A stretch of DNA of 64,000 nucleotides from Podocnemis expansa (lineage: Eukaryota > Chordata > Testudines > Podocnemididae), in NCBI GenBank assembly GCA_007922195.1, contig ML681992.1, positions 42,930,661 to 42,994,660 of the forward strand, given 5' to 3'. Within the stretch, counting starts at the first letter, position 1; each line of letters starts with the position of its first letter. This document shows positions 34,780-47,239 of this stretch, in pieces. The notes below the pieces were generated by a model. The model had not been told where the DNA came from. It searched no databases and worked only from the letters and a program-made list of their open reading frames with translations. Position numbers and translations under genes: made by a program.

Positions 34780-36563
34780 ACGTGTTTCCCTAATTTGAAA
34801 TCAGAAAATGCTGATTCGAGTAAATTAAACCTCCTTTTACTTCAAAGTAGTTGTTAATTCAAAGTTATTAATTCAAACTAACCCTATTTTGGGGGTGGGG
34901 TATTAGGGTTATTTTGAATTTAATAGGCTTCCTGGCTGGAGACAAGGGAACCCTGCATGGCTCCCTGGCAGAAGGAAGAGGTGCGTGGCTCCCCTTTCAT
35001 GCAGAACCACACACGGCTCCTGTGGCTCCCTTCTCCCTGGACCCATGGCTCCTGGCAAGAAGGGAACCACTCTGCCTTCTCCCCTGGACCCATGTGGGTC
35101 CAGGGGAGAAGGGAGTGCAGCTCCCTTCTGCTGGGACACTGGGCCTCCAGGAGAAGGGAGCCTCTGGGACTCCAAGGACAAGGGAGCCAAGAAATGACTG
35201 GCAGGGCCCCCCAGGGAAGAGAGCTGCCATCGCTCTCATCCTCAGAGCTCACCTGTTGTGGGACCCACTGGCAGCTGTCTTCCCCTGTGCTCCCTAGACA
35301 GAGGAACCCCAGAGTTCCCCTGTCCTGGGAGCACCAGTGAAGACAGCTGCTGGCACTCCCGGGATAGGGGAATCCCAGCCCGGAGGGCACTTTCCCAGCC
35401 GGCTGTCAGGATCACCTGAGGGGCACTTTCCCCACCAGAGGCAGGGATACACTGCAGGGTGCTTTCCCTGCCAGCCGGCAGGGTGCCTGGAATCGGCTCC
35501 TGCCCTGGCCATTTGCAAATGGCCAGGGCAGGAGTCAGCTATCAACCCCCACCACCCACTGCAAGAGGCTGGGAGCCTGATCTGGCCCCCAGTCACTCTC
35601 TGCAGGCTGCAGGGGCTAGAAGCTGGCTGGAAACCCGAGCTGGCTCTGAGCTGCTTGCGCCAAGGCCAGGTGACTGAGATCCTGGTCAATTTCACAGGCT
35701 CCAAGGCTGTGAAACAGGCCAGGCTCCAAGTTGCTCATTCTAAAGTGCAAGCAGCTCAGAGCCTGGTCAATTTCACAGACTCCTAGCTTGTAAAATTCAC
35801 CTGCCTCCGTGCTGCTTTCACCGCGGTGCAATCAGTTTGGAGCCAGATTGGGCTCCCAACTGGCTCCTAGCCCCCACAGTCTGCACAGAGGGTCTGGGGA
35901 CCAGATTGGGCATACCTGATGGTGGGGAAGGCATTCTGCCAGCCTGGGGCTCCCGTATCCAGGGAGCATTGGTAGATATCTTCACTGGAGTTCCTTGACA
36001 GGGGAACCTCTGGGGCTCCCCTGTCCAGGCAGCATCAGGGAAGACAGCCACCAGCAGGTCCCAGGACAGGGGATCAAGATCAAACGAGCTTTTGCCCTTC
36101 TGCTCCATGGGATGTTTCTGTCCTCCCTGAGCTTGTGAGAAGAGAGCACTGGCGACTCTTCCCAGGGAGCGCTGGAGGCTTCTCTTTCTGGGGAGTGCCG
36201 ACAGCTATTTTCTGCGGAGCTCCCGTGGCAGGGGAATCCTAGCAGCTGCTTCCTCAGTGCTCCCTGCACAGGGAAGACCTGGCAGCCACTTCTCCAGGGC
36301 TCCCTTCTCTCCATGGAGCCCCTGCAGCTCCCTCCTTTTCGGGGAGCCATAACTCCTGGGAGAAGGGAAGCTACAGCTCCGTGCTTGCCAAGGAGGTGGG
36401 GCTCCCCTTGTCCTGAGAGCTGCAGCTCCCCTAGCCCCTTAAAGTAAACTCTCTAACTCAAATTAATAAAGGCTACTTTAATTCAAACAAGCGTCTACTG
36501 AATTTGAAGTAGTTATTTTGAATCAATTAATTTGAAATAATTCTTTCAAGTGTAGGCATAGCC
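34780..36563. mobile_element. Large compound palindromic MITE with GC-rich core
   Basis: Both arms carry AATTCGAATT-like words in decayed form (34765-34890 and 36445-36555). The right end reads AAGTGTAGGCATAGCC. The core (34920-36430) is about 1.5 kb of GC-rich imperfect repeats in both orientations, such as CTCCCTTCTCC(C)TGG and CCAGGGGAGAAGGGAG. It follows the plan of the element at 13550 with a different captured core. Long overlapping frames on both strands here are composition artefacts. Confidence 0.65.
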
Positions 36564-36693
36564 CCTATGTGCCACTTCCCAATTCCCTCTGTTTCAGCAA
36601 CTGCCTGCCTCTTACCCCACCTCCTTCCTCATGCTAGGGACTCTCTGTACCTCCTCCCTCTATTCTCTAATTCTGCCATTGCAGGGACTCTAT

Positions 36694-37515
36694 GGCTGTG
36701 TCCACACAAGGCTTTTATTTTGAAACAACCAACATTGTTTTGAAATAAACATTGTCATGTCCAAATGATGTTTCTTTATATCGAAATGACTGGACCCCAT
36801 CATTTCGAAAAACGTCCCTCATTTTGAAACAATAAAATCTCAGTTGTAATCGAAATAGCCATTGTTTCGAAATGGTTGTTTGAAAACAACGCTGTTGGGA
36901 GTCGTTGTTTTGAAACAGCGGCTGTTTCAATTAATGGCTTTGACCATTGTCCCAGGGTGCATGGCACCCTGGGAGGAAGTCCCACCCCCCTCCTCAGCAC
37001 CCTGGCCAGGGTGCTGAGGTGAAGTGCAGTTGGGTGGGGGGGGCAGCCTGTGCAGGAGCCAGCTTGCTTGCTGCTCCTGCTTACCAGCTGCAGGGGGGGC
37101 AGCGGGTGCCGGAGCCGGCTGGACCCACTGCCTGGCTCAGTGGCTGCCCCTTGGTTGGGGGGGCAGAGGTAGCTGGGGACCCCAGTCCCCCAGCCCCTGA
37201 AATTGACCAGAAGTCACAGAGCTTGTCTGGGCGGGTACCCCCAGGCAGCACACCAGCAGCCAGCACCCCAGGGAGCCTGGGGGGCTGGCAGCGGGCAAGC
37301 CCCACAAGCCAGCTCCGGGACCCTTGGCTGGGAGGCAGAGGGGGTGTCCCATGGTCCCTCCCCCACTGCCTCAACAGCAGCGAGGGAATCAGGGCAGGGG
37401 GATCCCTGCCCTGGGGGCTGTTTTCCCCTGCCAGGCCCCCCTTCATCCACCCCAGCTACTGCTCCCCCAAATGCTTGCCCCATTGATCACCCAACTCCAG
37501 AGAAATCTGCCTAGC
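36694..37515. mobile_element. Palindromic MITE, TTTCGAAA-word type, left part plus GC-rich core
   Basis: TAT then GGCTGTGTCCACACAAGG starts the left end. TTTCGAAATGG and TTGTTTTGAAACA words run to about 36935, followed by the hairpin CCCAGGGTGC..GCACCCTGGG at 36951-36973. A GC-rich core follows to about 37515. The matching right end is missing, so the copy looks truncated. Open frames in the core are not supported as genes. Confidence 0.65.
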
Positions 37516-37800
37516 CCCTAGTTACAGTGTGAGATTAATTGCAAGAACAGCAGATCAAGAATATAAGATGAATGGCTTAAGTATTTTTCATCTTAACATT
37601 AAAGTAACCGTGAAGCCAACCACTTTAAGGAGTCACAAAATTAAGTATTTAATGTTTATATCAAGGTGCAAAGCGAATCACACTGCAGAACTCCGATCCA
37701 GATTGATATTTTTACATTGTGAGTTGCAAATGGAAGCAAACCTCCAGTAAATTAAATGTAGTAATTATGGACAAGATTAAAATCAATTTAAATACAGTAA

Positions 37801-38205
37801 GGCTGTGTTCACACAGCCTCCTTATTTCGAAACAACGGAGGTTGTTTCAAAATAAGGTTTTGGCTGTTCACACGACGCACAGTTGTTTCGGAACAATGGT
37901 TCCCGTTGTTCCGAAACAACCGCGTTGTTTTGAAACAAGTTAAACCTAGTCTGTGGGTGAAACAACGTTGTTTCGCAATGGTTGTTTCGAAACAATGCCG
38001 TGCGAACATGTTGTTTCAAAACGACGGTGAGTCGTTTTGAAATAACTGTTGTCCAGAATCGCTATTTCAATTCCAGCTTTTTTTCCTTATTTTGAATTAA
38101 CATTTTGTTAATTCGAAATAAGTTGTTTCGAAATAAGCGTTATTTCGATATATGGTTGTTTCGAAACAACCGTATCGAAATAACCCACTGTGTGGGAACA
38201 CAGCC
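37801..38205. mobile_element. Palindromic MITE, TTTCGAAA-word type (copy 3)
   Basis: Ends GGCTGTGTTCACACAGCC and GTGTGGGAACACAGCC, with TAA on both sides (37798-37800, 38206-38208). It is nearly all TTGTTTCGAAACAA and TTATTTCGAAATAA words with many CpGs kept, so it is young. It lacks the GC-rich core, which makes it the minimal form of the family in this window. Confidence 0.9.
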
Positions 38206-38208
38206 TAA

Positions 38209-40429
38209 GTTCCTTCACAGAATTCACTCTCATTGTCTGACACACGGAGGGGCATGTCCTTGACTACGTGAAGTCTAACAGAATTTGCGGTGTTGGCTTC
38301 TAAAGGAAAAGTAATCTCTGTCAGCAGTATTCTCCCCATAACTTGAAATTTGGGGTGTGGTGCAGGGGGTGCTCACTAATTTTGTATAACACTGTTACTA
38401 GCTGACAACTGGGGGGGGGGTGCAGGAGGGGTTGTACAGAAATCCCTGTCTAGGCTCAGTTTTGAGCCTCACTGTGCAGTATTTAAAAAAAATCACAAGA
38501 TTAGCTCTTTAAATTTTACACACACAGGAAAGGAGAAATCAGAAGTGAGAGCTGCTGGTTTTTATGTGCAGACCTGCCTGCAACATAACCTTTTATCAAA
38601 AATGCAAATTTTGGGAGATATCATATCCTACTATGTCTGCCATAAACCACAGATGGATATATATCTATTTTATGACAGTTGACATTTTCTGTTTGCTTTT
38701 ATGTGAAATACACATGAAATGGAGGGGGGGGTAGAATTAGATGTTTGTGACTATCAAATGCGCCACCCAAGAGGACAGCACCTATTCTTAGATGCAATGA
38801 TCAGTTTTTTCCTAAATATACCAAAAGAAACACTGTCTCTGAAAGTAAAATAAAAATAAGCATAGAATATATAAGCAAAAAGCAAAACCAAGCTGCTTGT
38901 TTTCTGTGATTTGATAAACTACTAACAAAGGGACAAATATTGTAATCTTTGCTCAATCAAATTTCCCATTGACTTCATTTAAACTATAGGATCAGGACCA
39001 GCCCAGCAGCTACTTTAGAATGTATAATATTGCACATCTGTGTATTGTAATAAAATTTAAGGATATATCTGTAGTGGACTAATCTCATCTTGGAAAGGAG
39101 AAGCAAATTGAAAAATCACATTGAGAAATGGAAAATCATATGGATTCAAACCTTCTCACAATCAAGAGTGAACTTTCCTTGACCACTAAACAAAAGATTT
39201 GTTGCCAAAAGCCAAAGTTCATTAGGGGGAATAAAGATCTGACTTAGCCAAGCCATTAGAGAAGGAAACCTCCCCAGAAACTTTAAGCAGGGCAGCAAGG
39301 CAGAAAGCAAAGAAGCAGTCACAGGTTTGTCTCTGGGCACCACACAGACACCATCAAGCTGAGGAAAAGCCCTGGCCTCTCCAAAAAATAAGATCAAGCC
39401 TTCCCCAAAATCAGGTGGAGGGGAAGGGGAGTAGACTTGAGCTGGAGCCTGGAAAGAAGCTGAGGGTGAGGAGGCCAAGCAACAAGGCAAAGCAAAACCA
39501 CCTCTCTGGCCACAGCCAGCTTCATCCCCACTAGCCAGCCTTCTTCACTCTCAATAAAGGTGCACCAACCCAGCAAGGGATCCTCTCCAAATTCCCAACC
39601 ACATCAGCAGCTGCAGCTGGGGTGAGCCAGCAGGGGAACACATGCTGGAGCTGCATGCTTCTATTTTTAGAGAGCTGCCCCAGCCTCCAGCAAAAAGCCA
39701 GACAAAAGGTGCTTTTCCACTAATGCCTGGAGGATGGAGGATGGCAGGGCAAAAAGGAGGACATGGCCTCCTTTTGCCAGATGTCTGGGAACCCTACTCT
39801 TACCGGACCCCTGAAAGGGGAGCAGCATAAAAAGACCATAAAACTACAAGCTTCAGCTGAGGGGGAATTCTCTTGCTGAGAGCACTGCAGAAGATGTCCT
39901 TAATGCTGCCCTTTGAGGATACCCCTCACAAGCCCTGGGAACAGGGACAGGTGGGAAGCACTGTGGAGAATAGCACAGCACTGCTCAGGTTCTCGGCCAT
40001 GCTACAGTGCCATTGAGCAGTTTTGGAGCCTGCCATTGTGTGATCAGGCTTACAAGTCTCAATTACACTATGGGCCCTTGAGGAGTCTTTGGAGGTCACA
40101 AAGATGGCCAAAAGACACTTTAGTTCCCCTCCCCCTGAGCTCTGAGTGCTGTGCTGTGCCTCTAGGAGCACCCTCTGGACTGAGGTGTCAGGGACTAAAC
40201 CACAAAAATGTGGAAATGGATATTTCTTTTGAGCATTTCTTAATTTCCTTACCAGTGAGCCAGGGAAGGGTATTGTGGTTTTTCAATAATGTGCAGCTTT
40301 CACTTTTACAGAACCTGTTTGCTCACAACAAACACAATCGTAAAGCAAACATGGCATGGTTTGTGAGCAGTTCTAGTTGTTTGCTCTCTCCTCCCAGCTG
40401 CATTATTGAGCACTCAGCAGGAAATCTTT
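38209..40429. other. No gene seen
   Basis: No coding frame is convincing, including the 173-codon frame at 39913-40434, which has no recognisable motif. G runs occur near 38408-38417. Confidence 0.35.
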
Positions 40430-40673
40430 CCTAACAATGAAGTCAATTGTTCTAATGTTGACAAGAGGGAAGGACAAGATGACCTAGGTCATTTCTTCTC
40501 TAATTTCTATGGTCTACTTTTTCTAGTCCTCATTTCTGTGGATACATCTCCCAAGGGAAGATAAATTGTTTGTCATTTAAACTGAGGTTGGACAAAGCAT
40601 TTTAAAATGTAGGGAACAAATTTTATGTCTTTGAGGGTTAGAATACTATGACTTTTCCATCTCTAATTTCTAT
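40430..40673 (+). mobile_element. Possible old CR1 3' end
   Basis: Text such as GATGACCTAGGTCATTTCTTC..CTAATTTCTATGG and AGGTTGGACAAAGCATTTTAAA resembles the end of older CR1 copies. It is short and decayed. Confidence 0.4.
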
Positions 40674-41191
40674 GGCTGTGTTCACACAGCCTCCTTATTT
40701 CGAAACAACGAAGGTTGTTTCGAAATAAGGTTTCAGCTGTTCACGTGACACATGGTTGTTTAGGAACAATGGGAAGCTGTTGTTCCAAAACAACCGCTTT
40801 GTTTCAAAACAAGTAAAACCTAGTCCATGGGCGAAACAACGTTGTTTCACAACGGTTGTTTCGAAACAACGCCGTGCAAACGTGTTGTTTCGGAACAAGA
40901 TGTTCTGAAACAACAGTTCAAGGGGTGCCCCCTCAGCACCCTGGCCAGGGAACCCTCAGCACCCTGGCCAGGTTGCTGAGGGGTGTCCCCTCGCCAGTGC
41001 CTGCAGCCCTCTGCGGAAGTGAAATAGCATGTTCACAGTGTGAATGTGCTGTTTCGTTTCCCGCCTTTTTCCTTATTTTGAATTAATATTTTGTTAATTC
41101 GAAATAAGTTGTTTTGAAATGAGCGTTATTTCGATATACGGTTGTTTCAAAACAACCGTATCAAAATAACCCTCTGTGTGTGAACACAGCC
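40674..41191. mobile_element. Palindromic MITE, TTTCGAAA-word type (copy 4)
   Basis: Ends GGCTGTGTTCACACAGCC and GTGTGTGAACACAGCC, with TAT on both sides (40671-40673, 41192-41194). The arms match those of copies 2 and 3. The core carries CAGCACCCTGGCCAGG repeats like copy 1. CpGs are largely kept. Confidence 0.9.
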
Positions 41192-41194
41192 TAT

Positions 41195-41989
41195 GATTCC
41201 AACAATTTGTTCTGTTGCATTACCTAAAACCCCTTAAATATTTCTTTTTCAAACAAAAGTCTTTGTGTCTCAATGAAAGGTATAAAACTTGAAACAAAGT
41301 CCATTGAAATCAACAGAAACATTGCCATTACTTGAATGGAGTTAGATAATTTGCAATGATAATGAATATCAGATGTTTCTTTTTAATCAATGATGTTTTT
41401 TAACTTCACTGTGAAATTTTAATAAAGTGAAAACCCACACATACTTCATGATATCTATCTGTCCATTCCTCCAAAAATTTGAAATGTCTCTTCTGACAAA
41501 CTTGAATTCATTGTTTTAAATTAGTCATTCGAGAATATAGCAAATAAAGGGGACATCTGGCCTCTCATTCATTAAAAATAGTAAGTAGGTTGGCCAGAAA
41601 TTTAAATTTCCACCTTCCAAGAAATTCCAATCTTGTGATATTTGTGTTCATCCTAAATCAAGATTAAATGTTGAAATATCTAAGTTTTTAAAAAATATAT
41701 ATATTTTTTATTCAGAAGTGAAGAAACATTTTGTTTTCCCATTTTGGTGAAAACATTCCTTTTCCATACTTCTGAATCAAAATATTTTACTTCAATTTGT
41801 TGTTCTGAACTGAAATTTTGTTTCAGCTCAATACAAAATGAAATTATGTCTATTTGGACTATCATGATACCTCATAGGAGTTTCAGTTTGATTGTTTCAT
41901 GCTTCCATTCTTTTATATGATATTGTTCCCTGGATGAACTATATCCCCCATGATGCACTGCAGTCATGACTCTCCCAAGAAGCCATATA
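41195..41989. other. No gene seen
   Basis: AT-rich, without a supported gene or repeat. A short A/T alternating run lies at 41690-41710. Confidence 0.35.
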
Positions 41990-42386
41990 GGGTATGTCTA
42001 CCCTAGCAAATTAGTCCAGATTCAGGAGGCTTAATCCAGACTAATTTGAGCCCTGTTTACACTAAGCTTTGCCTAGTCTGAACTAAAAAATTTTTTAGTT
42101 TGCCTGGTTAGTCCAAACTAACTGCTTAGTTTGAACTTATTTCAAAATTTAGTTCAAATTGCAACAATGTAGTCATGCTACTTTGAATTAAATAAATTCA
42201 AACTAGCAGGTTGAACTAACCACGTTCTTTTTAGTTTGAACTAATTTTTTAGTTCAAACTAGCCGCACTTTTTTAGTTCAAACGAAGAAGTTAGTTTGAA
42301 CTAAAAACACTCAGTTCAGACTAATTTTGAACTCCTTAGTCCAAACTAAGCAAGTCCAAACTAAGCTTTTAGGTGAAGACATAGCC
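41990..42386. mobile_element. Palindromic MITE, TTAGTTCGAACTAA-word type, decayed
   Basis: Ends GGGTATGTCTACCC and GAAGACATAGCC, with ATA on both sides (41987-41989, 42387-42389). The interior is a run of TTAGTTCAAACTAA, TTAGTTTGAACTAA and TTAGTCCAAACTAA words. These are the CpG-decay and transition forms of TTAGTTCGAACTAA; I saw no intact central CpG. There is no GC-rich core. Confidence 0.85.
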
Positions 42387-42389
42387 ATA

Positions 42390-43240
42390 GTGCTCAGTTA
42401 GAGGGGATATCAATGTGCATCATGGGAAATATAGTTCAGCCAGGGATCCTGCCCAATAGAAAAGAAAGGGGACATGAGGCTCCTGACAACACCCAAGCAA
42501 GGTGGACGGATAACATCAAACTGATAAGAAAATATTTTTTTCATTACAGATAACAAAACAAAACACTTTGATCAATGCAGAAACAACCTAAAGGAAATAT
42601 TTTGCTTCAATTTTCTTAATAGAAATTCAGAAAGTATTGGTAAAAATCAAGACTTTCCAATGGAAAGTTCTGATCAGTGGAAATCACATTGCTCATTGAA
42701 AAAACATTTTGACTGAAAATTCTAGTGTTCATAACGAATAGCGATGGATTTCATGCCTTGCCTTGCAGACTAATTGCACAGTTCTCCAGAATTTTCTTTT
42801 AATTTAGTAACCATGTAGGATTGGAAGATAACTGACTTCATGGCTATGACAAAAATTCTGCTGTTAAATTATTGTTGCCAATTGAAGTAGAAATTTTATT
42901 GAGAAATTATGCCATAATTTAAAAACAAAAGTATATGACTTTGAAAAAAATATCTTATCTTGAAATAGCCTATCTTGACATGTTTAAGTATCTATATCTA
43001 TTATAGCACAAATAAAGCTGAATGGTAACTTCTGGCAATCACCCAGAAGCAAGCAAATCTGGAATATGGCAGCTTTCCATTTCATACTGTGTACTCAGAA
43101 AGTTATAAATTAAAAATAATAGTGCAAGTGACCGATGGTTAACTAGCTTGTTTGCACAGTCATGGGATAGTTTTTTTCAGTTATCTCTTCTATGTTGCTC
43201 CCATAGCTCTTGACCCTTTTTTTCAGAAGTCTTAGTATAC
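42390..43240. other. No gene seen
   Basis: No supported coding frame or repeat. Confidence 0.35.
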
Positions 43241-43425
43241 AAGAAAGTAAGAATAGCCATACTGGGTCAGGCCAATTGTCCATCTAGCCCAGTATCCTAT
43301 CTTCTAAGATGGCATTACCAGATGTTTCAGAAAGAATGACTGGAGCAAGCAGTCATCAAGTGATCCATCCTGGTGGCCTGATACAAGAAAAAACTTTTGT
43401 AGATCCTCAAGTGATCTGTTCTTTG
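43241..43425 (-). mobile_element. LINE 3' end (CR1-related, same family as 54415-55380)
   Basis: The text AAGAATAGCCATACTGGGTCAG..CCATCTAGCCCAGTATCCT is the reverse complement of the tail region of a CR1-related LINE that I recognise as abundant in turtles. The 3' end lies at the left. Only about 185 bases are present. Confidence 0.75.
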
Positions 43426-44428
43426 GGCTATATAAAAAAAGACTTTTAGAGATACATTAGGGTAAAAAGAAATACTAGGCTAAAAGTAGATCCAAGATAG
43501 AGTTCATTTTAGCAATAGCACAAAAATTGCTGGGATAATGAACTATATTTAAAGTCTTCATGGAGAAAACTACAGAAAGAAAGGATAATTAGGAAAAAAG
43601 GGAGATATGAAGAAACAGATAATGATAAAGAAATGTTAAGAGACTTCATTGGAAAATAAATATCAACATTTATAACTCATGCAGGCCTGATGATACACCT
43701 CCTAACCAGCTAAGGACCTAAACTAAAGTTCACTGAAATCATTGATGCCTGTGGGTTTGATTCAGACCCTAAGCAAATTAGTTAATAGATCACTAAAAAC
43801 TATATATTTTTGGAAAAAAAATCAAGGACTACTGGGGTGGGCATATTAAAGAGGAAGGAAAAAAAATGCAGCATCTATATTCCAGAAAGGGAATCTAAGC
43901 AATTACTATTCCATAAATCCAACTTAGATCTGGAGTACGGTAATAGTGCAAATGATAAAAGAATGGAAATCACTAAATATCTAGAGGTTAACAGAAATGA
44001 GTAATGGGTTTGTAAAGAAGGACTCTTCTGAAACAGTCAAAACTACAAAAATTAATTAAAATTAGTGGACTAACAGAATATAGTAGTTTGGTAGTTGGGT
44101 AGTCAAAAAACCGGTACCTTACTTGAAAAAAATAACTCAGATTGGCTTGGATAGGAATTCTCTCCAATGCCTTAAAAGACTCAATCAAAAGATAAATAAT
44201 GTATTGAGGTATGGCGGAAGAGTCTGCAGGATTAGTAGCTATTTCTATAGGTCTCTACATGTTCAGAGTACTTTGCAGTCCATAAGAACTAGATTGTGTC
44301 TTGAAGTACACACTAGCATAGGGGAAAAAGAACCCTTCCCTTATTTCCTTAAATCAACTTGGAGTCTAAGTGGGTAGGCTTATAATCAGATGTTGTGCCT
44401 ACTTACCCCTCTACCTAGCATGGATTAA
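43426..44428. other. No gene seen
   Basis: AT-rich, with no convincing gene. Short frames at 43810 and 44123 show no recognisable motif. Confidence 0.35.
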
Positions 44429-44552
44429 AGTAAACCAGAAGGCACTGGAACACTGTTCTGGGACCCACCATTTTTAGTGGGCCAGCATTCCAGGGCCCCT
44501 AAAAATAGAAACAGCGGGCGGAACACAGCGTTCCAGTGTGTTCTGGCTTACT
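44429..44552. repeat. Foldback (inverted) repeat
   Basis: AGTAAACCAGAAGGCACTGG at 44429 pairs with the reverse complement of the 44521-44552 arm (AGTAAGCCAGAACACACTGG), a stem of about 30 bases with few mismatches. The loop also contains the pair CATTTTTAG and CTAAAAATAG. It may be the end of a larger unrecognised element, since GC-rich sequence follows. Confidence 0.65.
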
Positions 44553-44559
44553 ACCCCTG

Positions 44560-45350
44560 CAAAGTTTAAAAAGCTCCGACCCTGGAGGAAGCTCCCTGCC
44601 AGACAGAAGACATAGTCTTCCAGCTGGCAGGGAGTGTCCACAAGGCTGGGAGCTTTTAAAACTCCAACCCTGAGCATGCTCAGGGTGGGAGGAGCAATTC
44701 GTGGGGTGGCCGCTGTGCTCTAGCGACCAGGTAAGGGGTCCGCATGCAGGCCTGGGCTATAGGAGGATCAGAAGCTGGGAGTGTGGGACCGAAGCTGTTC
44801 TGGCTCTGCAGTGCAGGTCCTGGCGTAGCAAGGTAGGCTGGGGCCGGGGCTGGTGTGGGGAGTGGTGGTGCGGACTCTCTCCCACCAGGCCAGCCCCAGT
44901 CAGGGTCCCCCAGCTCGGGCCACAGAGGGGTGCTGGCAGGTTGTGCAGTCCAGTGTCCCATTCATCTATAGCCTTAGCCCCCCAACTCCCCCGCTCCAAC
45001 CCTTCTCTGCCCCACCTTCTGCCCCAGCACCCTACCTCCTGCCACCATCCACCCCTTCTCTGCCGCCCTCTCCTGCCCCTACCCCCTTCACTACCCCATC
45101 TCCTGCCCCTGCCTTGTCTCCTGCTGCCATCCACCCCTTCTCTGACCTCCACCCTGCCCTTCACTGCCCCCAGCTCCTGCCCCTGCCCCCAGCTCCTGCC
45201 CCTGCCCCCAGCCACCCCTTCAACACTCACACCTCCTGTCCCTGCTCCATCCCTCCACATCCTGTGGCCTCATCCTTCATGGGCTGGGGCCTGCACATGT
45301 ATGAAGGGGGCCCAGACAATATGGGAAGGGGGCCCACCAATTAGGAGGGT
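44560..45350. repeat. GC-rich block with CCTGCCCC tandem repeat
   Basis: Contains a GGGAGCTTTTAAAACTCC palindrome near 44648 and a C/T-rich tandem array (about 44975-45240). The array's clearest part repeats CAGCTCCTGCCCCTGCCCC. Overlapping frames on both strands of up to 239 codons have low-complexity translations and are not supported as genes. Confidence 0.5.
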
Positions 45351-46059
45351 GCTGGAGCCCACCAAATTATACATTCACCATTGCTATAGAGAGTCACAGG
45401 GAGAGCTGGACAGAATCTAACTGCCAAGAGTAAGTGTGAGAGTGGGCAGCTGTTATATGATACCACTAAATTACTGTCACCTGGCAGCAAGCAGTAGGCA
45501 GAGGAGGAACTGTGACTCTGGGATGCGTCTCTGAATTAAAATGTCTGGTGACCTGGGGAAATGCAGTTTGAACCATGCTCGGATCAGGGCCTTGCCTATG
45601 GTCAGACTATAACTCTCTGAAGCCAGTGGTACTTATGCCATTGAATAAAATGAGAATAAGACTGAGCCTAAATTAGACAGACCTGTAAATACCAATCAGA
45701 AGAAAAAAAGTATGGGTAGAAAATGTCAACGTGAAATTCACTTTATATAAACTTCACACTGTCTCTGCGGGGGAGTCTGAAGGATACAGTGAGATTGGAG
45801 ACCCTGGGAAGCAGCAATACCTAGAAGAGACATGGAGGAGCAAAATGGAGGGAAACAAATTAGTTATGCATTTGCTCAACCATCCAGGCCAAACAATCTA
45901 GAGTTCTTTTTGGAGGCATATACGAAGTAATCTCCTCACAGGAAAGACAATAATAATATCATTCAGAGCTAATGTAAAGGTATGAAAAGGGAAAGCCATT
46001 TTCAGTGCAGCAGAGCAACAAGTTATATTGATCCTACAAAACCCCAAAGAACTATGCTA
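45351..46059. other. No gene seen
   Basis: No coding frame is supported and no repeat is recognised up to the CR1 start. Confidence 0.35.
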
Positions 46060-47030
46060 CATGTCCTGGGGTCAGTTCTGTTCAATATTTTCATTAATGA
46101 TTTGGATGATGGGATTGACTGCACACTCAGTAAGTTTGCAGATGACACCAAACTAGGGGGGGGGAATGCTAGACACCCTGGAGGGCAGGAAGAAGATTCA
46201 GGAAGACCTTGACAAAGTGGAGCAGTGGGCCAATAGAAATCTCATGAGGTTCAACAAGGATAAGTGCAAAGTCCTGCACTTGGGACAGAAAAACCCCCAT
46301 GCACTGCTACAGGCTGGGGAGCGATCAGCTAAGTAGCATCGTAGAAAAAGACCTTGGGGTCCTGGTGGATGGGAAGCTGGATATGAGTCAGTAGTGTTGT
46401 CTTCCTGCCGAAAAGGCCAATGGCATACTGGGCTGCATCAGAAGAAGCATTGCTAGCAGATCGAGGGATGTGATCACTCCCCTCTATCCAGCACTGATGA
46501 GGCCGCATCTGGAATACTGTGTCCAGTTTTGGGCTCCCCACTACAAAAAGGACGTGGACAAATTAGAAAGAGTCCAGTGGAGGGCAACAAAAATGATCAA
46601 GAGGCTGGAGCACAAGCCCTATGAAGAAAGACTGAAGGAACTACGCTTATTTAGCCTGCAGAAGAGAAGACTGAGGGGGGATTTGATAGCAACCTTCAAC
46701 TACCAGAAGGGATGCTCCAAGGAGGATGAAGCTTGGCTGTTCTCAGTAATAACCAATGATAGAATAAGGAGCAATGGTTTCAAGTTGCAGCTCGGGAGGT
46801 CAGGGCTGGATATTAGGAAAAACTTTCTTACTAGGAGGGTTGTAAAGCATTGAAATGGGCTATCTAGGGAGGTGGTGGAATCTCTGTCTTGGGAGATGTT
46901 TAAGGCTAGGTTAGACAAAACCCTGGCTGGGATGATTTAGTGAGAGTGGTCCTGCTTTTTTTGGCAGGGGGTTGGACTAGATGACCTCATGAGGTCCCTT
47001 CCAACCCTATGGTTCTATGATTCTATGCTT
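46060..47030 (+). mobile_element. 5'-truncated CR1
   Basis: Starts within the RT at the text for [21 protein letters not shown] and FADDTKLG. It continues through [18 protein letters not shown] and [16 protein letters not shown], and ends with the CR1 3' UTR (GGTTGGACTAGATGACCTC) and an ATTCTATG-type tail. A G8 run near 46158 causes a frameshift. It resembles the copy at 3326-5974 more than the young copy at 57736. Confidence 0.9.
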
Positions 47031-47239
47031 CTATGCTGTTGAATCCCATCTTGTGTTTCCATCTCTTCTAATTACCTATATATTTATGTATTTACACATA
47101 TAAAGTTGTCTTGAAACGGAAGTCCTTCATTATGAACCTTTGAAGAAAGTGACAAAAGTGAGGGATTAGTTTGTGAGAAAAAATTTATATGTCTCATTAG
47201 GTTTAACACGGCTAAGAGCAACAAAGGGGAATGAGAGTG

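Noticed and set aside
34909..36350. Cluster of frames of 120-156 codons
   Set aside because: They lie in the GC-rich repeat core of a MITE, with no motif and open frames on both strands.
39913..40434. 173-codon plus-strand frame as a possible host gene
   Set aside because: No recognisable motif, no splice or conservation evidence, and no supporting neighbour.
44701..45420. 239-codon plus-strand frame
   Set aside because: It runs through a CCTGCCCC tandem repeat; its Pro/Ser/Leu-rich translation is low complexity.
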